DNA of 64,000 nucleotides from Absidia repens (lineage: Eukaryota > Mucoromycota > Mucoromycetes > Mucorales > Cunninghamellaceae): assembly GCA_002105175.1 (NCBI GenBank), contig MCGE01000010.1, forward strand, positions 744,001 to 808,000, in the 5' to 3' direction. The notes below the pieces were generated by a model. The model searched no databases. It saw only the letters and a program-made list of their open reading frames with translations, and was not told where the DNA came from. Positions 46,430 to 57,949 of the stretch are shown here, piece after piece (position 1 is the first letter of the stretch; each line of letters begins with the position of its first letter). Position numbers and translations under genes: made by a program.

Positions 46430-48739
46430 CTATTGTTGGTGATCAAAGTCATGTAATTCTATAGCGGTGTGGAAGGCGCCATCCCGATCCCGATGTAATC
46501 TACGTTGAATGACCACTACAGCCTTTGTGGCATGACATTCCAATTTCCACACAGTGCGACCAGGTTGAGTAAAAGAGCGTACCAGTTGTCCAGTATTCAA
46601 ATCAAATAACTTGACACTGCCATCAGAGCCACCAGATAAGACGTGTTTGCCGTCCACTTGAAGACAGGTGACCGAGTTATCGTGCGCCGATATCCGATGT
46701 TTGCATTCGTATGTCGCCAGGTCCCAGAATCTCAAACAGCCATCCGAACCACCCGATATCAGGAGATCTGGTAAAAGCTGCAGGTGACCCACCAGCGTCG
46801 TATGTCCATGAAGCGTCGCCACGCATTTCCCACCATCAGCAACTGACCACACCTTGATGGTAGAATCCAATGAGCCTGTCACAATTCTTGTATCATCAAA
46901 GGCAACAGCATATATTTGTGACTGATGTCCACGGCACACAAATAAGCATTCTCCAGTGTCAATGTCCCACAGGCGAGCAGTATAATCATATGAGCCCGAC
47001 ACAACGTGATTTCCGCGGATGTCCAAGCACCGAACACTTGAATGATGACCGAGGCAGAGATGTTTCAATCGTCCATGTTCAATGTCCCAAATGCGTAAAG
47101 TGCTGTCTCGGCTTCCTGATATGGCTGTTTTGCTGTCCCGGATCTTGAGGCACCGGATGGTTGATGAATGTCCTTGTAAAGTATGATACAATTGTCCAGT
47201 TCGAAGGTTCCATACTCTTGCATCTCTAAAATACATAAACCCATCCCCCCCCCAATAAGAATAGTAATAAAATGTAGTCAGTATAATCACAAGGAATAGG
47301 GGATGAAAAAAAAAAAAAAAAGTCGGCATAAAAGGAGTAATAATGTGATGATGATAATAAATGGTAAGAGGAGATAAATAAGGAACTTACCGATCACATC
47401 CACCAGACACCAAGATACAATGAGAATCAGATTTGATGAATTGAAGAGCCCAAACACCACCGTGATGACCGCGTAAAGTTCGTAGATAATTGCCACTTGT
47501 TCCATCAAACACTTCGATTCGATTATTGTCGCACCCGACCACAATAAATTCTTCATCCATTTGTAAGCTTGTCACCAAAGCGTTGCCAATATCATTTGGA
47601 CATGCAGTAATTCGATTGCCACCGTTATTCCATGCCATATCAATTTGATATTGTCGCCGAAAAAAATGCTTGTATGAAGGTATAGAAGATATGATTGTTG
47701 ATGATGAGTTTGTTGTAGGCAATGTCGATTTTAGCACAGGTAAAATGGGGGCGGCCATCGTTGTTGTGGATGTTGCGGATGATGATGAATTTGATGATGC
47801 AATTGCTGTAGTAGAGTTGATTGATGAGGACGAAGAAAAAAGTGAAGAGAGAGGTGATTTGTTTTTCTTGTGAGGCTGCTGCTTCGTAGATAAATTCATC
47901 AGTTTCTGCAGTTGTAATTCGTGTTTTTGTAAAGGCTGGCATGGGTCGATCTTCTCGTGGTCATTGTCGTTACCATTGTCGTTGCGGTTATGATCATGGC
48001 TATCATCATCGTCTTCGTCGTCGTCGTCGTCGTCGCCATCGTCGCCATCGTCGTTGTCTTCGTCGTTGTCTTCGTCGTTGTCTTCATCGTTAACACTAGC
48101 TGTACCATCAAAACTATAAGCATGATCATTGTTGTCATCATTTTCGTTTCCATTTTCATTATGCTCATTGTTGTATTCGCCAAAAGACAAAGGAGGATGG
48201 TATTGGTGTTGATAGCATAACTCTTTCCAAATAGTTTCATCCATCAAAACAGAGTGCCATACTGAGGAGACTTGAGAAGCTTGCGCCAGGGTATATGGAT
48301 CATCAATATAGGAGAGAATGTGCAGTGATATTTCCGTTGGCAGGAGTCGTAAGAAGTCTAACTTGAGTTTGGGAGCCACCAAAGTATTGATAAAGGCCAA
48401 TAAAGTGTTGTCACAGCATCCAATGAGCTCGGTCAAGAACTGTTGCTTTTGGTTTGTGTTCAAATGGCGAAATACTGTCTTTACGTTTCCCAGCAGATCA
48501 AGCTGTGAATGAGTCATGTTCTTGTCAGTAGTTGCCAATGGTAAATCACGAAGTGTTGATGACGTTGGCACTTTTGTTGAAGATGATGAAGACGATGATT
48601 GAGCTTCATTATTGCCGAGGATTGCAGGTAAGAGCCGTCCGCGTCGACTGCAGGTTGTCGTAGTGCTGCTGGTACTTGTACTACTGCTGGGTGGTGTAGC
48701 CGGTGGAGATAGATCATCAATTGTAAGATAGCAATCCAT
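46430..48739 (-). CDS. fwd-1: F-box/WD40 protein, FWD-1-like SCF substrate receptor
   Basis: Exons (minus): 47391-48739 and 46430-47225; 714 residues. I start at the ATG at 48737-48739 (MDCYLTIDDLSPPATPP), because the longer open frame upstream is low-complexity. The F-box (~126-175) shows LPTEISLHILSYIDDPYTLAQASQVSSVWH. An acidic D/N/E-rich stretch (~190-265) and a Ser/Thr-rich linker follow. WD40 repeats run from ~380 to the end, about seven blades: GHHGGVWALQF, SGSRDSTLRIWD, GHHSSVRCLDI, SGSYDYTARLWD, GHQSQIYAVAF, TGSLDSTIKVW and SGGSDGSVKLFDLNTGQLVRSF. The blade wording is close to Neurospora FWD-1-type proteins as I recall them, more than to Met30/SconB. Family role: phosphodegron reader for Skp1-Cullin ubiquitin ligase. 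It is a second, distinct Cdc4-superfamily member in this window. Confidence 0.88.
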
Positions 48740-50000
48740 TTTCAAGTTGAGGGAATGCAGCAACGAAGAAGAGAATAGAGTGGATAAGAGAGAGTCCAGT
48801 ATGAGAATGAGAGTATGTAAGTATGTGTTGAATGTGAGAGAGTGAGTAGTCGAGAATATGAGTGTGGAAAAAGAAAAGAAAAATGGAAGGAAGGAAGGAC
48901 TGGGTATGAGTAAAAAGGTAGGATAAGGCAAAGGGAGGTGGGGAGGAAGACAGGAAAGAAATAGAATATAATATAATATAATAATAAAAAGGGAAGAAAT
49001 AATGATATTGATAATAATAAAAAAAGGGGGAAGTGAAGGAGAGGGGATATTTATAATCCACAAGTTTGTTAGAAGTCAGATAAGGGGTAAAAAAAAAAAA
49101 AAAAAAAAAATATGCATATGTGGGTTGCTATTGCTGTGTTGTGCTGTAATAATGAGACCAAGTGACATACCATATTCGCGTTGATTCACCTAAATTCTTT
49201 GTATTGCCAGGTCTTCTGTTGCCGTAATCTTTTTTTTTTTTTGGATCAACTCATCGTTGTTGATGTCCTCCGAAGTTGACCCCAAATCATATTGTTCATA
49301 TAACAAGCCGAACACATTTTTCCACTGTTAAAGACATGATATAACAGGTTTCGTTCCAACTATCTATAAATATAAAGGACGAATAGTTATTTTTTCTGTT
49401 CGTTTCCTTTCTCTTACTATTGGATACTTTATTAACTTTTTGTGTTATAGTTTGTGTTGTTGTCATAATAATCGAGCTGCCGATGAGGGGTAAAATAATA
49501 AAGAGAAATAGACACGGAAGAATTCGAAAGACCAAAGATCATTTTTATTTTAAATCCCGAATGTCGAACAACTTTAAAGCGTACTGATGTACATAGCAGC
49601 GCTTAACATGCATGAGAATCACCGAGAAATTCAAAATATTATTGATCAATTATACGTGGCAACAGGAAAGCTTCTTAAATTTATATGTACTGTACGTACA
49701 GTACAGTACTATATAACAGAGCCACCTGCCGTACTTATCGCCAACGTAACTGTAGGTAGCTTTAAAATAGCCCACAGCGCGTGAGATAATATTTTGTTTT
49801 ATTTTATCATACAAATGCACAGTATAATAAAAGTACATGTATATAATGGAATATTGTCATGTAGAAATAAATAAGGAGGTCAAAGAAGGTCCCTTCCCTG
49901 TCTTGAAATATTGAAATCCCGCTTTACGCGCATATAACACACCCTAGTTTTTTTTTCCCCTTCTCTTTTCTTTTGTTCTTTTTACTTTTTTTTTAAATCC
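48740..50000. other. Intergenic gap between divergent fwd-1-like and SulP genes
   Basis: No coding exon seen. It holds an A run at 49090-49110 and the 18-nt perfect palindrome GTACTGTACGTACAGTAC at 49687-49704. Divergent promoters of the two flanking genes must lie here. Confidence 0.6.
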
Positions 50001-50588
50001 ATGACCCACTCACCCAATCTCAATCTATCAGCTTCTTATACAAGTAATGGATAAATAATATGCTTTACAACCTATCCTTCTGAACCTTTTTCCTTTCTTT
50101 ATTATCTTAGGTGTCCAGGTTTTGCATTATGAAACCAGCAGTGATAGCGAATGCGACACCACTGATAATGGGGACCGATCTGAAAATCAAGTCTTACTAG
50201 GATCGTCTGATTATTCTTGTCAACCTCGATATCTGGCCGCTTCACCAAGTAAGTCTACCGATATGTAAGAGAAGAGAGCAGTGTCACTGGCTAACTAACT
50301 GACTTTTGCTATTAGTTCCACCGGTGAAACCTCACTATGATCCAAAACCAAGAGACAAATGGACCTTCCTCAAAGTTCGATCAAAGTATTATCTTCCAAT
50401 TTTTCAGTGGCTTCCAATGTACAACTTCCATGTCTTTTTTGGTGACCTCTTTGCTGGGTTGACTATCTCTTGCTTATTGATTCCACTTGGATTGTCGTAT
50501 GCAACTGCTTTATGCAAATTAGATGCTATTCATGGTCTTTATGGTATTGCTTTTCCTGCCATCACTTACGCCATTTTTGGAATGTCAA

Positions 50589-50624
<36 letters not shown>

Positions 50625-52568
50625 AAAAACATATATGCAAGCAATAGATGAAGCCTGATGATAATTTTATACATGTATGGGATATAGACAAATGTCGGTT
50701 GGGCCAGAGGCACCCTTGGCGCTTTTGATTGGCTCATCGATTGCTCAACAACAGCATATGAAAGATTATCAAATTGATCCGCTTGCATGGTCCTGCTTGA
50801 TGACACTCTTTGTCGGTTTATTTACCTTTTTGTTGGGCATCTTCCGATTGGGCTTCCTGGATAGTCTGATGAGTCGTGCATTATTACGTGGGTTTATCAC
50901 TGGGGTTGCAATAGTGGTCATGGTCCAACAATCGATTATGCTTCTTGGCTTGGTGGAACAAAGCAATAAAATGGGACTGACTGAAGCCTCAACTACCTTG
51001 GAGCGTCTCTTCTTCTTATTTGGCAATTTTCAATATGCGCATCACTTGTCTTCCGTTGTGTCTTTTGCCTCTGTTACTTTTTTGTTACTTTGTCGTGCTA
51101 TCAAGTCAAGATGTGATAAATCAAGTCGATGGATCCAGCTTCTTCCTGAAGTCCTTTTTATGGTGATTCTGGCTATTCTCCTGACTCGATTCTTTCGCTG
51201 GGACCTGGAAGGTTTACAGATATTGGGTCACATAAAAAATACTGGTATCCAGGCGCCTTCTATTCCATCTTTTCCTCCAACAAAACATATGAAAGATATG
51301 CTGGTCACTGCTGCCATGATTGCTATCATCGGGTTTGTCGAATCTATTGTCATCGCCAAAACTTACTCAAGTCGTCACAATTATTCCGTTAGCGCTAATC
51401 GTGAATTGGTTGCACTAGGGATTGCAAATATTGCTTCTGGGCTTTTTCAAGGCATTCCCGCGTATGGATCAGTAAGATTTGATTGATTGAGATGTAATGT
51501 TACATAGCTATCATCTAACCTTTTTTATTTTTTATTTTTTTCTTACTTGTAGGTCGCTCGAAGCAAAATTAATGATCGCGCTGGAGCAAGTACACAAATG
51601 GCAGGACTGATATCTGGAATTGTAGCGTTAATGGCGATATTGTTTTTACTGCCTTACTTTTACTATTTGCCAAAGACGGTGCTGTCGTCAATCATCTTTG
51701 TCGCTGTCTTGTCACTTTTATCGGAACTTCCAGAAGATTTGCACTTCATATTCAAGATTGGGGCTTGGCGTGACCTGGCGTTGTTACTAGTGACATTTAC
51801 TGCTACTATGACCATCTCTTTGGAATTCGGAACCTTGCTAGCTGTGACGTTATCTTTGATATTGACAATTAGGGAAACAAGTTACCCAAGAATATCAATT
51901 ATGGTAATGATAATAATATAAGAGCGAACTGCATGAAACTGATCATTTTTCTTCTATTTTTCGATAGGGGCGTGTCAAAGGAACCACCAACAAATTCAAA
52001 CCAATAGAAGGGGATCCTCATTCAATTGAACATCTGGAAGATGTGTTGATTATTCGTATTGAAGAACCTCTCTTTTTTGCAAACACAGGTACGTTAACAA
52101 ATTTATTTCAGTGAAGGACAAGGAAAAAGGAACACTAAACTTTTATTGACCGATTTATTTCATATTTGTAGGTCAATTGAAGGATAGATTGCGTAGATTG
52201 GAGATCTTCGGTGATATGTCTACCCATCCATCCGAAAGCCCAAGGCTGCGAGAATCCTCTTATACAATCTTTGATGTGGGAAGCATGCCTTATATCGATG
52301 CAAGGTAGAATGAAAATGATGATGGTGATTTATCTGGACCATAAACTAATCTTTTGTTTTCCTTTTTTTTTCCAGTGCTGTCCAAATATTGATGGAAATT
52401 GTCATGGCGTATCATGCTCGTCAGGTTGCCGTCTACTTTGTGAAGCTGCGATCAAGACCTTTGGCCACCTTTGAAAAATCGGGATTACTAGATTTAGTAG
52501 GCAAAGATCATGTATTTAGAAAAGTACCAGATGCTATTGAAGCCATTGAACGAAGGATTACTGTGTGA
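50001..52568 (+). CDS. SulP-family sulfate permease with STAS domain
   Basis: Exons: 50001-50043, 50111-50248, 50316-50589, 50688-51471, 51553-51903, 51968-52088, 52172-52304 and 52376-52568; 678 residues. The N-terminal tail is acidic/serine-rich. The SulP signature appears as FHVFFGDLFAGLTISCLLIPLGLSYATALCKL (TM1, Sulfate_transp), then QMSVGPEAPLALLIGS, GFVESIVIAKTYSSRHNYSVSANRELVALG and ARSKINDRAGASTQMAGLISG. The C-terminal STAS domain (about 520-678) shows VLIIRIEEPLFFANTGQLKDRL and IFDVGSMPYIDASAVQIL, with D-x-S-A at the anti-sigma-like loop. It imports sulfate at the plasma membrane by proton symport; related family members carry other anions. Intron 3 begins GT followed by a ~32-nt A run. 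The SHMT gene starts 341 bp downstream. Confidence 0.95.
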
Positions 52569-52633
52569 TCATCATTTATTTTATTATTTGATTTAGTCTT
52601 ACATTAGATATAGAATTTATTACTCCTCGTTCC

Positions 52634-52635
<2 letters not shown>

Positions 52636-52672
<37 letters not shown>
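52636..52672. repeat. (AT)n microsatellite
   Basis: Uninterrupted TA dinucleotides in the SulP 3' region, shortly upstream of the SHMT gene. Confidence 0.9.
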
Positions 52673-52674
<2 letters not shown>

Positions 52675-52909
52675 TTCTGAATAAAGAAAACTTTGGTATT
52701 TCAAACTATTTTGAATATGACTCGAAGCGAAGAGTAGATCTTTATTTTGACCTTGGTTAATCGTGATTGGTGGAGACGAAATCTTTTATTCTCTAATCTC
52801 AGCCACCCCGCCGTGATTTGGAATTTCCATAAAGCAAGGATCATTTGATTTTGGTCTTATTTTCTTCTTTTTACTCACACTCTTTTTATTAAATTCAATT
52901 TTTCTCACA

Positions 52910-54463
52910 ATGTCTGTCAAGCCTACTGACTCTTGGAACACCTGTCTCAATACTTCTCTCAAGGACGAAGACAAAGAAGTATACAACATTGTTGAAAACG
53001 AAAAGCTTCGTCAATGGTCTGGTCTGGAACTTATTGCTTCTGAAGTAAGCAGAGTTGTCGTGTTATATATGGAGAGAATATAAGAGGAGCCGATACTCAT
53101 TCAATTTCTTTTGATAGAATTTTACTTCTCAAGCAGTTATTGAAGCCAACGGAACTGCATTGACCAACAAGTACTCTGAAGGTCTTCCTGGTGCCCGTTA
53201 TTATGGTGGTAATGAATACATTGATGAACTTGAAATCCTCTGTCAAAAGCGTGCTTTGGCTGCCTTTGGTTTGAATGCTGAACAATGGGGTGTGAATGTC
53301 CAACCTTACTCTGGAAGCACTGCCAATTTTGCTGCTTTGACTGCTATGATCCAACCTCAAGACCGTTTGATGGGTCTCGATTTACCCTCTGGTGGCCATT
53401 TGACCCATGGTTATCAAACCAACAAGAAGAAGATCTCCTCCTCCTCCATTTACTTCCAATCCATGCCTTACCAAGTGGATGCCTCTACTGGCTTGATTGA
53501 CTACAAGCGTCTCGAAGAAAATGCTGCTCTCTTCCGCCCCAAGTTATTGATTTGTGGTGCTTCTGCCTATCCTGCTGAATGGGAATATGACACCATGCGT
53601 AAGGTTGCTGATCAACACGGTGCCTACTTGATGTGCGATATGGCCCATATTTCCGGTTTGATTGCTGGCAAGGAAGCTCTCTCTCCCTTCGATTATTGCG
53701 ACATTGTCACCACCACCACACACAAGACTCTCCGTGGTCCTCGTGCTGGTTTGATCTTCTTCCGTCGGGATAAGGGTGATGGTCTTGAAACTCGTGTCAA
53801 CCAAGCCGTGTTCCCCTCTTGCCAAGGTGGTCCCCACAACAACACCATTGCTGCCATCGCTGTTGCCTTGAAGCAAGCTGGCTCCCCCGAGTTCAAGGAA
53901 TACGCTCGTCAAGTCTGTGCCAACGCCAAGAAACTTGCTGAAACTTTGACTGGTTATGGTTATCGCTTGTCTACTGGTAGCACTGTCAACCATTTGGTAT
54001 TGTGGGACTTGAAGCCTGTTGGTTTGACTGGATCCAAAGTAGAACGTATTTGTGACATGGTCCATATTACCATTAACAAAAACTCTATTGCTGGTGATAA
54101 GTCTGCTGGTAAGTGAATTTATGCATGAGAGTGGAGTATCAATCTGTGTATGAAAATGACTGAAACAATTATTTTTTTTTTTCAGTGACCCCTGGAGGCG
54201 TTCGTCTTGGGAGCTCTGCCCTTACTTCTCGCTCATTGAAAGAAGATGATTTTGTCAAGGTAGGTGAATTCCTCCACCGAACTGTGGATATTGCTCAAAA
54301 GGTACAAGCTGCATGTGGATCCAAGTTGATGAAGGACTTTGTGGCTGCTTTGGATGGTAATCAAGATATTGCTCAATTAAAGAAAGAAGTTGTCGAATTT
54401 GCCCGTAGCTTCCCCATGCCAGGTTTTGACCCCTCCACCATTGAAGCTACTGCCACCATTTAG
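52910..54463 (+). CDS. SHM2: Serine hydroxymethyltransferase, cytosolic
   Basis: Exons 52910-53044, 53118-54108 and 54186-54463; 467 residues. There is no targeting extension ([18 protein letters not shown]), so the cytosolic form is likely. It converts serine and tetrahydrofolate to glycine and 5,10-methylene-THF, feeding purine, thymidylate and methionine synthesis. Motifs: [55 protein letters not shown], and [15 protein letters not shown] with the PLP lysine at ~248, then [15 protein letters not shown]. The last motif differs slightly from the common GTPALTSRG. Codon use is much richer in C-ending codons (ATC, GCC, AAG, CTC) than its neighbours, a sign of high expression. A poly(A) signal AATAAAAATA lies near 54576. 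Confidence 0.97.
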
Positions 54464-55848
54464 ATAGTATTCTTTATCCTTCCTCGATTATTCATTATTC
54501 ATCTTTATTTTATCTTCATTTATGGAATGAGCTTTACTCATCCATTCGTTACAACCCCCTTTGTCTCAATTTGTATAATAAAAATATATTCACTTTTATT
54601 TATTTATGTTTGACTTCAAATCATGATTTGAGATTTACGGAACATATGGGGAATTGACAGGATCTGGAAATAGGAAGTTTTTATGGTAGTAAAGTGCAGT
54701 TGAGCAAGAACGTAACTGGTGTAATTTTATCAAAAACATTATCATACTTGCGAAAAAAAAAAGGACCCATTGAGTATCAGGAAGAGGTTTGGGAATGGCT
54801 TTTGATGAAATTAAACTCAGTTTGCACCGTAATAGGTACCCGTTGATACTGTAATGGGCTTCATTTTTTATTTTATTTTGCCACATTCAAAATAAATAAA
54901 TAAATAAAACAAGCTGGACATATACAATATGCCCAATAGAGAGGAGGTTACACTCGAGGTCGGACCTACATTGATTAATATCAATGGTAAAGTGAGAATA
55001 CGGTTACGTTTTATATTTAATTGACTTAAATTTATTTACATGGTTGGTCGAATAAGAATGGAACAGTTTTATAGGTATGTGGTCTACGGCTGCTAGCCTG
55101 TCCTTGGGCGTTTAGGGGGGGGAAGTAGTCATAGTTAGAAGGTAAATATTTAGTAGAGCCACTCGCAAAACAGCTACAATAGTAACATTGTTCACTATAC
55201 TATGGGTCAGATAATGGCTAAAAAAAGGGTATACTAGCTACGAGGGGTTCATTGTAACAAGGAATATAATGGAGGGTTCTAATGAAGTATTTTTCATGAG
55301 AAAACTAATCTAAAGGAAGCAATTGTAAATCAATTGAATCAATTTTATTTTATTCAATTGAAAAGAGGAACCAATATGCTGTGAAAGGCATGACAAAGAC
55401 TAAAAGGGTATCTTTTATGAAAACACGGCATGGGTCCATCGAGCTGGTGGTGAAAAAGGGATCGCTAACACAAGACATGAGAGAGGCTAATAGGAAACAT
55501 TTTTTCGTTGAAAGCAATCAAAAAAGACATACTTTATTTAGATATGGATACAAACTATAGACAAACTAACAGTAAACTAAGCTAATGATGACTCCAAAAA
55601 GCCAACTGATAGTGCCTTCAGATTCCAGATGCAAAAAGAAAGGGTTTCCCCATGCATCTTGTAATCCCTGAACTGAAAGCCCTTCTAAACTAGTCCTAAC
55701 ACTAATATAAGATCACCATAATCTCAAAGAAGTTGAATGATGGAGAAATAAAAATAAAGGAAAAAGGAAGAAGAAGAAAAGAGCGCGTGGGGAAGGAAAT
55801 AAAATCATGTGGGCGGGATTTGAATCCTTTCTGTGGCCACTCAATACA

Positions 55849-55884
<36 letters not shown>

Positions 55885-55970
55885 AAGCAGTTTCAAAGTT
55901 CCAGTGTAACGCTAGAATGTTTTATTGAAAAAAATGAAGTAATGAAGTAAAAAAAAAGATAACAGGCATA
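54464..55970. other. Intergenic gap with repeat copy E
   Basis: SHMT 3' UTR, then repeat copy E (about 54940-55860) and an A run of about 30 nt (55851-55880). No gene seen. Confidence 0.6.
54940..55860 (-). repeat. Dispersed repeat family, copy E
   Basis: Minus-oriented copy. The core complement is at 55642-55659. The best-preserved B-box-like site is the complement of GGATTCAAATCCCGCCC at about 55812-55828. Confidence 0.7.
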
Positions 55971-56996
55971 CTAAAAGAGAGTTGGTTTGTGCTGAGAGCA
56001 TAAACGACCCATAATATCAGACATGGTAATCACGCCCACCACATTTTTTCCATCCAAAATCCAGACACGATGAGTATCATATTTCACCATAATATCAATA
56101 ATATCCTTCAGACTGGTGTCCCTTTTAGCCGTTGCTGATTTATGACGGGAGAGTTTCTAAATTTAATAAATGAACAGGAAAAGGTATTATTAGTGTCAAC
56201 CATATCAATATTTTCTCTTACCTTGAGGTAATCCACACTTGGCAAGTTTAGCAGATCCACCATTTCCAAATTAGCACCAGGCAAGTCTTCCAAACACAAG
56301 TCACCTGTAAAATGCTGTTGATCATCCAAAATTGGTACGCCACTGAGTTTTTCTTTTGCCATCAGTCGATAGGTATATAGGGCGGATTTCTGATTGCCTT
56401 GCACCGTTGTCAATCTTTTGTTTTCATTCACAAATCCCAAGTCTTGGATTGTTGCATTGATATTCACCAAGGTGTTGATACAATCCGGGTGATGGACAAT
56501 ATGTCGTATAATGTCCGTTTGTGATAACATCCAAGGGTGCTTTGTTTCATCCGTTTCATCCACAACCAATGACCGATGACCTCCACATGCAAATACCCTC
56601 AATGTCTATCAGCAAATGGTTAGTTCCAGTATACTAACTTCTTTTTTTGTATGTTTTACTTACGTCTAGCAATTTGTCATGTTGATCCGTTTTGTGGATA
56701 CGGTAGCTTTCTTGATCCGCGTCCAAACCTAGAACATTTTCCACAGGGTCATCCAAGCGAAAGTTTTCTAGCCGCACCGTAGTGAGATCACCAACCAAGT
56801 AGAGAAGGATATCAAATAAATTGACAATACTGACCACTTTAGCACAATCGTGAGAGAATATGGGTATCGACGTAAAATGGTGTGTATTCATTAACGTCAA
56901 GGCGGTTTGAATACTAACAGTGGGGCTCACAGCAATCAATGATGGTTTATTTTGTTCCAATCTGAGATCAACAGGTCGTAGTTGTGTAATATCCAT
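55971..56996 (-). CDS. Four-CBS-domain protein (AMPK gamma/SNF4-like)
   Basis: Exons (minus): 56664-56996, 56222-56605 and 55971-56156; 300 residues. Start at ATG 56994-56996 (MDITQLRPVDLRLEQNKPSL); the longer frame upstream is poly-Phe. Four CBS motifs follow one another: IAVSPTVSIQTALTLMNTHHFTSIPIF..VVSIVNLFDILLYL (~25-75), HKTDQHDKLLDTLRVFACGGHRSLVV..DIIRHI (~95-150), INATIQDLGF..MAKEKLSGVPIL (~160-215), and TSLKDIIDIMVKYDTHRVWIL..GVITMSDIMGRL (~250-290). Two CBS pairs (Bateman modules) usually bind adenine nucleotides. Size and order resemble SNF4, the gamma subunit of AMP-activated kinase, but the typical Snf4 N-terminal helix is not obvious. It may be another four-CBS regulator. Confidence 0.85.
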
Positions 56997-57037
56997 TCCG
57001 TTAATTTGGCGTAAGAGTGTGTGAAAAATAAATAAAG

Positions 57038-57068
<31 letters not shown>

Positions 57069-57949
57069 CCTCGTCACTTTTATCCTTTGAGTCTGTGTAT
57101 TTTTTTTTTCACGCCCGACCGAAACATGAACCCACTTTTTTCAATGCAGGTAACTTCCTTTTTCGGGAATCAAAATATTGTGCATGGATCAAGCTATCGT
57201 ATTTGAATAACACATTCAAAACAAATAAAATAATGCGATAAAAACATTAAAATACCTTACATTATTTTTTTAAAAAAGAGTAAATTCAATTATAACGACA
57301 CATTTGCCATATAGTGTTCTTATTTTGTAGGCAATGGAGAATGGGTCTGTATTAGTTTAGGATTTACATTACCGATTGATCTAGGACTGTAGGTTGTAGA
57401 TATGTGATTGATGATATCAAAATGCGCAGTAGGTCAGTTTCTGATACCTGTTTTTAAAAAACAAGGGAAGATATTACTATAACAGACACTACTTGTTTTG
57501 TTTTATCGAGCCAAATCTAGACACTATCTTAATTTGCTCAGGTAAGACGGTTGACTATCTGCATCCTTTTGACCATATACCTATTTTAACACTGTACTTT
57601 TTCCTTTTGGTCTCCCGAATACTTGTTGGCACTTACTATTTTGAAAAGCATGTAAATACACCCCCTTCTGCTTTTTTTTTTTTTTCTTTACTTATTCATC
57701 GTCCTGATAAAAAATCACAAATTGTTATTCAATCACCAGTCTTTTTAACTCCAATTTCTACCATGACATAGAAATCGGTTACTATTTTTGAGCTTTAAAG
57801 TCTTTATTTTCTTTTATTTTATCATCGAATTGGCAAACTTATTTGATATTGAAGTTACTGTTAAATTGGGCACAAGCATGACGGCGATTGAAATATGAAA
57901 TTTCGTTTCTTTCTTTTTTTTTTTTTTTACCCACCATGAAACATCAATT

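Noticed and set aside
47957..48220. Plus-strand V/I-rich ORF (87 residues) resembling a membrane protein
   Set aside because: Exact antisense of the D/N/E-rich repeat of the FWD-1-like gene.
46430..48739. Identification of the second F-box gene as Met30/SconB
   Set aside because: The blade sequences and the region after the F-box resemble FWD-1-type proteins more; the sulfur link is kept only as a hypothesis.
48740..49063. N-terminal extension of the FWD-1-like protein with many hydrophobic residues
   Set aside because: Low-complexity I/F/Y/S/L/P translation of an AT-rich 5' region; not a credible signal peptide plus domain.
55800..55860. A second tRNA near the B-box-like GATTCAAATCC
   Set aside because: Only a T-arm-like piece; no D-arm, anticodon arm or acceptor pairing could be folded.
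56997..57077. Poly-Phe leader of the CBS protein
   Set aside because: Homopolymer T tract upstream of the true start.
57493..57771. 92-residue plus-strand ORF with hydrophobic segments
   Set aside because: AT-rich, no homology features, no splice partners; likely chance.
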